Shown in pieces: positions 54,901 to 64,000 of a stretch of DNA of 64,000 nucleotides (positions within the stretch are counted from its first letter, which is position 1; every line of letters starts with the position of its first letter). The position numbers were made by a program, and so were the translations under genes. A model generated the notes under the pieces. It had not been told where the DNA came from. It saw nothing but the letters and a program-made list of their open reading frames with translations, and did no database searches. The stretch spans positions 60,382,277-60,446,276 of the forward strand of contig JBCFYV010009882.1 of NCBI GenBank assembly GCA_039000515.1. Direction: 5' to 3'. The stretch comes from Timema cristinae (lineage: Eukaryota; Arthropoda; Insecta; Phasmatodea; Timematidae).

Positions 54901-55100
54901 ACCAGATTGCTGAAGACAGGGAAATTGGGGTTTGAATACCTGTCAGGTATACTGAGAGTTTTTTTCCCCCAAAATTGTTTTCCACTCTGCCTTCACACAA
55001 AGGCAGGTACACTTCCTATAAATTTGATCTCCCTCATTCATAACTCATTAGTGTAGTGAGTACATATGTTTATAACCAGAATAGGTAGTAAGACATAAAT
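54901..55100 (+). repeat. SINE family A copy, 5'-truncated and decayed
   Basis: Retains GATTGCTGAAGACAGGGAAA, a GGTTTGAATACC B box, the body and a decayed ATAACCAGAATAGGTAGTAA tail. Confidence 0.8.
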
Positions 55101-55254
55101 AAAAACAAGATAGTTACAAAACTTTGAGTTGACTGTTAAAAACTCTAGTTTAAAATACTATGGTCACAACACAAAACATTTAGATATTAAGATATAAGAA
55201 AACTAAGAATAGTATATTAGTTTAATTCGAAACACACAGACTTAATATTGGGCT

Positions 55255-55455
55255 CAACTATTCTGGTTGGACAGTGATGGGAAGTTTTGGATTCAAATTC
55301 TGGCCTTTTATTCTTAGAGTGCTTATTTAAAAACTATTTCCTAACCTTCCTCAATTAAAATGCATGTACATTTCTTTTCTATCTCCCTCCTCCTGATCCC
55401 ACCTATACTAGTGTAAATAAAATGCATATAGCTTGGACAGAAAGTAGGACACATT
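55255..55455 (+). repeat. Very decayed SINE family A-like copy
   Basis: A TGGATTCAAATTCTGG B-box-like string and following TTTCCTAACC, ACATTTCTTTTC and TAGTGTAA segments match the family body in order, ending near a GGACAGAAAGTAGGACAC remnant of the tail. Confidence 0.45.
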
Positions 55456-55892
55456 TGATAAAATAAGTATTACGATGACAATGAATTCACACTATTAATC
55501 TTATGGTGTACATTATATGATTGAAATTAGCTTCTATACAGTTAATTTGCTCTTATGAATTGTACCCTTTTGGGCTTGAATCAACAGAATAAAGGTATAG
55601 GATAAGCATTGTAGAACGCTTACCATTGAAGGGTTAAACTTATTCTTACTCAACAAATTAAAAATATTGCTATGGTTGATCAAATATTACTTTGTTCCCT
55701 ATGAAATAAAATAGCAAAGAAAATGATTTCAATTTGTATTCAAAGCTCACTGATTGTTGGAAAGTGGGAGTGTTACAAAAATGTTTTAACTGTTAAAAAA
55801 ATAAAATTGATACAACATAGGTTAGGTCTAGCTTTTAAAATAATTAACCTAGTAGGATGTAAACTTTCAATTTAACAAGAAATTGACTATAC

Positions 55893-57560
55893 CAGTGGTT
55901 CACAAACATTTTAAGTCATAGAGTTCTTTTTAGGAGATAAATTTTTTTAAGTTATTGCAAAGAGCAGAAGGATAATTTTCACTTTACTTAACAAAACTTT
56001 AAATTCTTCTTTTAGCTAACACCAAAATTCTTGGTGACTTCTTATTTGAAAAATTCTCTTCCATCGCAGAATCTGATCTTAACTCAATCTAGTTCTCATA
56101 CTGTATGATGTCAGACAGGGTGGCTTTTCCGACACAGCAGTGAATGGGTTTACAACCCAAAATTTTTCTTTTATAATCTCCTGGAATTCATTCAGTAAAC
56201 AACAGTTGATACTATCAATCAAACTTAGCAGGCGAACATGAAACTCATTTAAGATATCTCCAGGTATGTTGAATCTTGTTCTTATTTAAAGTCTTTGCCA
56301 CTGCCACTAAGAAGCTGTGTCTATATTTCAACTTTTCATTGATTCTGCCCAAAACTTTCTTTTCTTTTTAAACACTTAAGTAGTTTATAGCTGGCGTAAA
56401 AAAAGTACTGATTTTCCCTAAAGGGAGAAACTTGAGTCATTAACTTTTTTTTATGTTTGCTAAATATGCTAATTTCTTAAGCCATACACAACCTGTCTCC
56501 CAAACCGAAGTCGTAAATCAGGAAGGGTCCCACTTCAATCCTCATTTCAAAGAGCCGAGTTGAAGTCCTACCACGAGAAAGCCACCTTCTGTGTGAAGAA
56601 GTAAAGATGTATGCAGACTCCCCATGTCATCACACAACATTTTGATTAGCCTTGTATTCTTAGGTCAGGGTTTGACCAAATTGGTTATTTTTACACTTTT
56701 CCCCCAGACTTAATTTAGTAAGGGCAACATTTTTTTCAATATAAGGGCATGCTACGGGTAGGTGCAGTGGCTACTGCTACACTCCATGACATTTTGTTTT
56801 ATTTTTGAGATAGCACCGAATATCTTCCCAATCATGATTCTTGGACCGTCTGTGCACACATCAACACAGTTATCCCATGTGATGCCACTCACCATGAACC
56901 ATTTTTCTATTAATTTTAAAATGTCAGCACCAGTCGTGTTAGTCAGTAACAACTTGCAGTGAAGCAGATACTTTTGAAAAGACTCCAAAGTATTAATAGT
57001 GCACAAGTACTATTAAAATGTTAACTGTTGATTCATCCTTTTGGAGTGAACATTTTTTGCGTTTTATTCATGAAAATAAAGTAGTTTTCATTTCTTGTCC
57101 TCTAATAAGTTCCCGATTTATCACGAGATTGTGTTATTTGATAAAGGAGCTGTTTCTACAAGTTTCATAGCTGTAACATCCAGTATACATTTAACTATGT
57201 CCTTTACTCAAGGCTTGATAAGGTTTTCGGCGAGCAACTCAATAACTGACAAAGTATGACGCCATCAAAGCCCTTTTGTTAACCATTTTTGAGTGATAGG
57301 ATATAGTTTTCAGGGCTTGTGTAAGTTCACCATACTTCCTTCTGAATAAATCAGTCAGTCTGGATGGACCCCTCAAAATGACGGCTATTTTTGCTGGAAA
57401 CGTCATACTGTTTGGCAATACTTTGCTGTAAATTACGCATTATATTGTGTTGTCACTGGTCTCAACCTACCCATCATCCAAGTAGGAACTGTACTACTTC
57501 CTTTTCATTATTCTTTTTCCTGTGGCATTGGTCTCCTAAGAATTAAGCTGCTTCATATTC
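55893..57560 (-). pseudogene. hAT transposase pseudogene (ZBED5/FAM200-like), minus strand
   Basis: Minus strand, right to left: a weak amino-terminal region (57060-57560), then LQKDEST (about 57020-57040, matching LQLDESTD with the first catalytic Asp). Next come TGADILKLIEKWF (about 56900-56940), WDNCVDVCTDG (56845-56885, second Asp), GKIFGAISKIK (about 56790-56825), a RRWLSRGR segment (about 56570-56595, matching the family's R-W-L-S-R-G) and AESDLNS (about 56055-56080). At 55893 CAGTGGTTCACAAACATTTT is a typical hAT terminal repeat in the right place for the element's end. The other terminus was not found. Multiple stops and frameshifts make it inactive. Confidence 0.82.
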
Positions 57561-58116
57561 TTTCACACTAAAATTCAAAAATAATATTTGTATCCACTGG
57601 GTAAATAATAATAAGGGTCGGATAAAGAATAAAAATAAATGTTACTTCACAATCACACAAACTGTCTCATATTGTGTATTATAAATTCAAAGATGATTTT
57701 CAAAGATAGGTTTTGAGTAAACTATTCTCATTTATGTTTTTACTTACAAAAACACATCTTATTATTCACAATAACCACACTCTCTTCATATATAAATTTT
57801 AAATCCATTTGTTCAACAATATTTAACAAAATTCAAATAAAAAAATAAATTATCTGGAAACTACTCTAAAATTATTTATTTGTAAAAATAAAATATTTTC
57901 TTATTTATCATGAAAATTTATTCCCAGATTCCCATTTTGAATTCAATCTTTAAAATCAATCTTCAAAAAATTCAAATTTTCTATAGTAAGAACATAATTA
58001 TTGATAGTCCCTCGATACCAATTTTTAACCAAATCATTATTGGTATTTAAAAAAAATAATCTAATTTTACATAAATCATCCATTAGCTGGCTCTAATTAA
58101 TTTTTTTTTAATAAAA
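57561..58116. other. AT-rich DNA, nothing recognised
   Basis: No repeat or coding relic recognised. Confidence 0.4.
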
Positions 58117-58560
58117 ATGTTCATACTCCATAGGCCATGTATTAAGTTAATATCATGGGGGTTATTTGAAGTGGTTCCCAGCATATTTTTGAAAATTGCA
58201 TGCTCTCAGAAGCTATTTAGAGGGGATTTTTGGTTGATTGGAGATTTAAAAAAATTAGATGCTTCTAAAAACTACTTATGGAATGGTCCTAGCCTGGATA
58301 TTTTTTGTAAATCAGATGCTTTTATAAACTATTCAAAGTGATCTTCTCCTGACAATTTTTTTTTTTTTTTTTTTAATTTGTATGACCCTAGAAACTATTT
58401 AGAGTGGTATTCACTTTTATATATATTTTTACATTAAATTAAATGCCTCAATTAACAATTTGTAGTGGTCCTTCATTGACAAATTATTGAAAAATAGATG
58501 CCCCTGGAAGCTATTTAGGGTTTGATTCAAGCCCATCTCTCAGCTACATTATATATTCTA
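58117..58560. repeat. Degenerate tandem repeat (roughly 70-80-bp units)
   Basis: A module of the type AGATGC-TTCTA-AAACTA followed by TGG-CCT recurs near 58256, 58314, 58387 and 58496. The open frame at 58117-58341 is composed of this repeat and is not a supported gene. Confidence 0.5.
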
Positions 58561-58564
58561 GAAC

Positions 58565-58667
58565 AGTGGTATATCAACCTTTTTGTTTGCATACCCCCAG
58601 ATATAATTTCTTTTTCAGCTTTGCACACCCAAGTTGTTGGTGCATAATGCAAGTTACATACATATTA
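58565..58667. mobile_element. hAT MITE left-end fragment
   Basis: CAGTGGTATATCAACCTTTT followed by TTGCATACCCCC is a hAT-type terminus; the fragment is interrupted by the SINE at 58681. Confidence 0.45.
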
Positions 58668-58680
58668 TATAATCCACTTA

Positions 58681-58932
58681 ACCCGCCTCTGTGGCGTAGT
58701 TGGCTAAAGCGCTTGTCGCTTTGAGCTCGACTGCTGAGGATGGGGAGATCGAGGTTCGAATCTCGGTCGGGTGAACTGAGGGTGGTTTTTCCTAATTGGT
58801 TTTCCACTCTCCCTCCACGCAAATGCGGGTTCACTTCCTCTAATTCAACCTACCCAATTCTTAATCCATTAGCGTAATTAGTACTTAAAGCGTATAACCC
58901 GAACGGGTAGTAAGACGTGGTGCTAATATTAT
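58681..58932 (+). repeat. SINE family A reference copy, full length, with 13-bp target-site duplication
   Basis: The best-preserved copy. tRNA-like head starts CCCGCCTCTGTGGCGTAGTT with an internal A box and a GGTTCGAATC B box, then the unrelated body, then CATTAGCGTAATTAG and the TATAACCCGAACGGGTAGTA tail. Flanked by perfect TATAATCCACTTA copies at 58668-58680 and 58933-58945. About 252 bases. Confidence 0.95.
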
Positions 58933-59376
58933 TATAATCCACTTATAAATTAAAATGCATCCTAAATAATGTATTAAGAAATAAGTTTTAAATAATAAAT
59001 TGGTTGTTTATTTGACTATAATGCATTTGAAACATCCCTATTAACATTTAAATTATAAACTATTGGCTTACCCATAACTATCATTAAGGTGTTATGATTC
59101 AGCAGAGTATGTATCTCATAAGTTTTCACAATTCATATTTGACATTTATATAATTAAGTGCACCAGCAGTACTTTAAGCCAACTCATAGTTGAAGTATGT
59201 TAGGATATTTAAATAACTATTTCTTTTGGTAGTATTGCTCTAATCGAGACTCTCAACACTCCATTAATGTTGTGTTGGTAATTGTTTGATAAACCATCGA
59301 AAAGACTTCCATTTTGCTTCATTGTATAGTTACTTTGCCCACAAAGCTTTAACAACTTTTTAATTTTCTTTTTCAG

Positions 59377-59728
59377 ATTTGTTAAAGTTTTCTATTTCAT
59401 CTTTTAGTAAAATGAATTACATGGAAGTAACCTTACCAAACTATTCATATGTCTTCAACTTTGAAGAGGAGTTTGAACACCAAGATACACGAGCATGGAT
59501 GATGAAGAATTGGACTATTGGTTTCTACTTCTGTGGATTGTATATGATTTTCATATTTGTTGGACAACATCTCATGCAAAAGCGTCCAAGATTCGAACTA
59601 CGGGGAGTACTCTCTGTGTGGAACACTGTCCTTGCAGCATTCAGCTTGATGGGCGCTTGCCGCACAGCACCGGAATTCTTTCATGTCCTCAAGAACCATG
59701 GGCTTTACCATTCTGTCTGTGTTCCAAG
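59377..59728 (+). CDS. ELOVL6: ELOVL6-like very-long-chain fatty-acid elongase, first coding exon
   Basis: Elongases condense malonyl-CoA with long-chain acyl-CoA in the ER membrane; ELOVL6 acts on C12-C16 acyl chains. A CTTTTTCAG acceptor precedes the exon, which has 35 bases of 5' UTR (so at least one non-coding exon lies upstream), an ATG at 59412 and 105 codons plus two bases, then AAG|GTACAT as donor. Seen: an acidic EEEFE segment, a W-M-x-x-N-W motif, a first membrane helix (residues about 37-53), a KRPRFELR loop and W-N-T-x-L-A-x-F-S-L-M-G in the second helix, all in the positions known for ELOVL6. The HxxHH catalytic motif belongs to a later exon not in the window. A second in-frame ATG 9 bases downstream (59421) is possible. 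Confidence 0.9.
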
Positions 59729-60575
59729 GTACATTTTTAATACATTTTAAATTGTAACCGCCTTAACTGCAAGGTTTGTGACGTAACTTTGAATATTCTT
59801 AAATAAGTCTGTGCGAAAATTTTTAAGTTTCAATTTATTATTAAAATCACATAAAATTTTTATTTAATTTGTAATTCTGGGTCTTGGTATTAGAAATCTA
59901 ACTTAAAATTTTAGATTCATAAAGATCTCATGTCTGAATTCAATGGAGTGGAATTCATAATTATAATCTAAAGGTCTAACTTTACGAGAGTTTAACTTTA
60001 AAAAAAATAACACACATACTCTATTAAAACCCAATCAACAATATCATCATAACACTTGAAGCAAGCAATGTGGCCAAGTTTAGTTTTAATCGATCAACTA
60101 ATCATATTTACTTGACCATAGAAACTTGTGAATTTTGTAATATCAATAATAAGTTTGTTGTTTGAACGGGAATTTTGTTTCCTGAAACTTTTTATTGGGC
60201 TCTATTATAAAAAAAAATTATATTTGATTTTAAAGATTTCATTGTAAAATATTCCATTTGGATTCTATTAGGAAATTTACCCAACCACAATACTCGATTT
60301 GGAATCAATTTGAATTAGTAAGCTAAGATTTGGATTACATATTAAAAATCATATTCCCAGTCCTAAATAAATAAATTTAAGTTAGTATTTTTCTTGAATT
60401 ATGCCTATGCACAACTTATATCGTAGTATATTAATTTTAATTGTGCTGTGTGGAACCATTAATCAAACCAATCTTTTGTGAAGTTTCGAATTTGAATCCA
60501 AAGCTAAGAAAGATTCAGATTAATTTCAATATTTAAATTTTTATACCCAAATATATCCCAAGTTAAGATTAGATG

Positions 60576-60831
60576 GACCCACCTCGGTGGCATAGTTGGC
60601 TAACGCACTAGTTTCGTGTAGAGCCAGACAGTTGAGGGTAGTGAGATCGAGGTTTGAATCTTGGTCAAGTTAACTGGGACTGGTTTTTTCTAAATGGTTA
60701 TCCACTCTCCCTCCACCCAAATATGCGTTCACTTTCTCTAAATATAACTTTCCCAATTCCTAATCCATTAGAATAAGTATGTAAGCGTAAAACCTGAATG
60801 GGTAGTAAGATGCGGTGCTAAATAAAAAAAA
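60576..60831 (+). repeat. SINE family A copy with 11-bp target-site duplication
   Basis: Head starts GACCCACCTCGGTGGCATAG, with a GGTTTGAATC B box, the body and a GGGTAGTAAGATGCGGTGCT tail. Flanked by perfect AAGATTAGATG copies (60565-60575 and 60832-60842). Confidence 0.92.
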
Positions 60832-61360
60832 AAGATTAGATGAAGTGTAATTTGAAATTTAAAGCTAATAGTTTTAAGTATTTTCACTTGGTTGAATTTT
60901 AAATAATTTTATTCTCTATATAATGTAACCACAATTTGTCATTAAAAACAATAGCAACAATTTCATCAAAATGTAATTATGGAAGTCGGGTGGCTAATAT
61001 TAAAATTTTATTTTTATGGATCAGGGTTTGGCTATGGATTTGACTAACTAGCTGATTATTGATTTCAAAAAATGTTAATTAAAAAATATTTGATTCATAC
61101 TCAAATTGATAATTTCTTGGATCATGATATTCTCTGAATTGCTTTAATTTAGTAAGCTAATATTCAGACTTGATTTGTAAATTGAAAATTTTGGATTCAC
61201 ACAGGCTTAAACCAAACTTTGCTATATTGATATAATTTTCAATTAAAATACATGCACCCCTAGTGTTAACAAGCTGTATTTCTAATAGCTCTAAATAGTC
61301 AAAAGATAGTATACATCGATATAAACTTGACCTTAAATGAATGACAATCCTGGGTGGGAG

Positions 61361-61460
61361 ACAATCTAAGTTAGCTCAGTGGCAGGAGCATTATCATGCT
61401 AAGCCAAATGTTTAGTATTTGATTCCCATGCCCAGGTATCATTTTTCCCAAAGATTAATT
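61361..61460 (+). repeat. tRNA-like sequence, probably a different SINE head or tRNA pseudogene
   Basis: TTAGCTCAGTGGCAGGAGCA is a good pol III A-box region and TTTGATTCCCATG lies where a B box belongs. The spacing is near that of a tRNA, but the arms do not pair well. No CCA end or terminator that would support a functional tRNA. Confidence 0.45.
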
Positions 61461-63946
61461 TTACAATAATGTACACGCAACATTTTAAATTTTTTTATCA
61501 TATTCAAATATATATTGATATTTAAAATGCTCTTTAGCATTTCATACCTTCTGAAATGTTTAGCAAAGATTCTTCTATTATAATTGCGTTTTAATTAATA
61601 AACCACCAGATAACTAGTATTGGTATAGTGACTAAATATCACTTGAGTTTGTTTATTAAAGAACATGTCAACATGCATGACATGTGTTAGAAAAAGCCCC
61701 AAAATTGATAACAATATAATTAAGACAAACACTTTCATTATATTAAAATAGAATATGCTGCTTGATATTATTATTTATGTCAAAAAAAACCTCAACTATA
61801 ATACATATAAGTTGATAAAACTAAAAACACAGTTGAATTGTATAATATGTCAATAGTAGAGTTTTTCACACATATTAAATTATTCTAATTGATATTTAGT
61901 AAAACAGACATAATCAAAATTATAACTTTAACATCTATTAATCCTTTTGCAGTGATAATCAGATACATCCAATCTCAGCATTATAACCATTAGCTGTGTA
62001 AATCGACTTCATCCCAAGATGTGTAAACTTTATCTACCTTTGCTGCAATAGTTGGAAATAGCCACAAGAGTGTTTAGAACACTGCATTTTTCATACTAGC
62101 ATGCTCATGTGCCTCTGACATCTGTTGTTAGTTTAAAGAACTGTAAATTACCAGCTGCTAAATCATAAGCCTAGTAGCACTTGTTTACTTCCGCATTTCA
62201 CTACTTGTATCACACGTGCAATATTTATGTGGCAGAAAACATTGTTGGGGGATTTATTAGTGTCCGGTTACTATACTGTGTTAGTAACATTTAATTTATG
62301 ATTGATGAATTCGTGTCATGCGAAGTGTGATAAATATAATATTTGGTTGGTATGGCAATTGGAAAATTCAATAATTCGGTGAGTTTTAAAATTTATCTTA
62401 TTTCTTCCAATTGCTATTTTATTTTGGTTCTTTAACTATTTCATATTTTGAAACCATGCCTAACACAAATATATGACCTAATAGACTACAATAAGGAAAG
62501 CAGCAATATAGCACAAAATTGTTCAAGTTGTGTTGATTGATGTAACATAATTTTCATAAGTTTTCTTTTTTATTATATAATGCCTATATCAGGCCAATAT
62601 CAAGCCTGTCAAATTCTCAATTAGCAATTGGTTTGACACTATTGTGGGTTGCAAGTAAAATAAAGAATGATTCTGATAGCAGAATGACATTGCATTTAGT
62701 TAAAATGTGACATAAATAATATGTGACGTATAAAATTTTATCAATTTAAACTATATATTATGCAATTTATAAACAATGTGGTGCTAAATTTCATATTTAA
62801 AATGCATTACTAATTGAAAATGACATTATTTTATCATAATCATTATCATGCAAACGTTCAGATTTTGGATTTTTGACTTTTAGTTAGCATTCCTGATGGT
62901 AAGAAGTGAAATTCAATTCGCAGCAAATGGGTTACGAAGTTAACTATGTTCTAGTTTAACTTGGATTATACACTTCTCATAAAATTTAAAAGAGGCTTAA
63001 ACAAAATTCAAATTTAGTATATAGTATATAGAGGTATAGCATTTTCAAATTAAAGCTGTAGCGTATTGGTTTTTAAAACTTTAATCTAGCAACATTTTGA
63101 TTTAAATGAATTTTAACTTTATAACATCTTAAGTCGTGAAACAATAAATTGGCTGTTCTCAAGGTGGTGATCCGCAGACTTTGACGCATAACCTTAATAT
63201 GACATAGTTTGACTGATAAAAAGAATTTTAGCTCCAAAATAAGATTGTTACCAAATTTTTCAGTCATTTTTAATAATATGGACTAAATAGCCAAGCTTGC
63301 TTATTTGGTAGATGTCTTTGCCACCTTAAATGATCTCAATATCGCCATGCAGAAATGTTCATCTTCATGCTCTACAATTAAAGACAGGCTTATTGGACAG
63401 AAACATGAAGCATAGATGCATCTAAATATAGAGAGATTATTTTGATACTTTTAAACACTTAGCGACAACCAACTATGATGCTGTCGAAGAGCTTGATGTC
63501 ACATCTCCACAAAACATCAATGTTTAACACTTTGTAAATCACTGGTAAACAGAGATATAGCTACTTTCTGGCAGAAGATAATCACAGAAAGGTACTTGAT
63601 GGAACTAAGATTCATTTATTGCATTGAAAGATGTTTTGACTGTCACTGCGGTGGATTTTTTGTGTGCGTACACACATACACACTATCCTGATATTCCAAG
63701 AATGCTCTCAATACACTGTTTCTATTTATCTTGCCATTCCTATGTAAAGCTTCTGTTTCATCCATTATTGCCACTAAGATAAAGTACAGGAACAGCATGG
63801 CATGCAGTATGTCCTCAATTAAGCCACAAATTGAGATAAGCAGATCACCTTTCATGTTAGTAAAATTTAAGCACCCTGGGAGAAAAATTGGCAATTCATT
63901 ACCACATCAAGTAGTTTTAGAAAAACAGCCCAAATAACTTTTTAGT

Positions 63947-64000
63947 CATCCTTTTTAATTGTCCTTTTTGATCGTCCTTTTTGATCGTCCTTTTTGATCG
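63947..64000. repeat. 13-bp tandem repeat entering the right edge
   Basis: GTCCTTTTTGATC repeats about three to four times and runs off the window, so its true length is unknown. Confidence 0.85.

Larger units (their letters stand above)
59729..64000 (+). other. First coding intron of the elongase gene (incomplete)
   Basis: From the donor at 59729 to the window edge no second elongase exon is visible. The intron contains a SINE (60576-60831), a tRNA-like SINE scrap (61361-61460) and AT-rich sequence. Open frames on the minus strand near 63073-63267 and 63643-63894 are not recognisable. Confidence 0.65.

Noticed and set aside
58683..58780. Functional tRNA gene
   Set aside because: The A and B boxes belong to the SINE head; the sequence continues into the SINE body and has target-site duplications.
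63643..63894. 83-aa minus-strand membrane protein
   Set aside because: Lies in the elongase intron with no recognisable family or exon signals; could be chance.
59729..64000. Second ELOVL6 exon with the HxxHH motif
   Set aside because: Looked for on the plus strand and not found; the intron must extend beyond the window.

Overview
The window looks like AT-rich, intron-dominated metazoan nuclear DNA, most likely from an arthropod or related invertebrate with a large genome. The reasons are spliced exons hundreds of bases long separated by kilobases, many tRNA-derived SINEs, decayed LINE, hAT, Tc1/mariner and Ginger-type elements, and long microsatellites. No species can be named from the sequence alone. 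Only two host gene pieces are well supported: the terminal exon of a C-type lectin-domain gene (9317-9633, +) and the first coding exon of an ELOVL6-like fatty-acid elongase (59377-59728, +).

Region 1 (1 to about 8.9 kb) is an endogenous viral or Polinton/adintovirus-like island, clearly richer in GC than the rest. A protein-primed family-B DNA polymerase runs off the left edge and is broken by three frameshifts. After a repeat-filled AT-rich spacer, a convergent minus-strand block of small unidentified genes follows (5538-7164). Behind it lies a repeated array of CRE-like and CCAAT-like sites (about 7.24-8.2 kb), a 126-bp tandem duplication and a promoter-like CCAAT/E-box segment.

Region 2 (9-31 kb) holds the lectin exon, SINEs, small TIR elements, a GC-rich 66-83-bp tandem array (13.8-14.25 kb), a dead Ginger/KRBA2-type integrase (19.5-20.5 kb), a 1.3-kb minisatellite of roughly 35-bp units (21.65-22.95 kb) and an unidentified multi-frame coding relic (28.44-31.0 kb).

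Region 3 (32.05-34.34 kb) is the most interesting object. It is a 2.3-kb unit with terminal inverted repeats of roughly 260 bp. Between them is a decayed gene of a widespread but unnamed family whose acidic motifs recall PIN/FEN1-like nucleases. This suggests that the family travels as a DNA transposon.

Region 4 (36-58 kb) is a transposon graveyard. It contains a multi-repeat TIR element (37.2 kb), an IS630/mariner-like transposase split by a hAT MITE with target-site duplication (39.9-41.4 kb), a Jockey-like LINE (42.1-44.7 kb), a Tc1-like transposase with an apparent clean intron (47.4-48.4 kb), an RTE-like reverse transcriptase (50.2-51.0 kb, -), a gag relic (53.1-54.2 kb, -) and a ZBED/FAM200-type hAT transposase (56-57.5 kb, -). 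Two SINE families with different bodies but one shared 3' tail are scattered throughout. The right end (59.4-64 kb) is the first coding exon and intron of the elongase gene.
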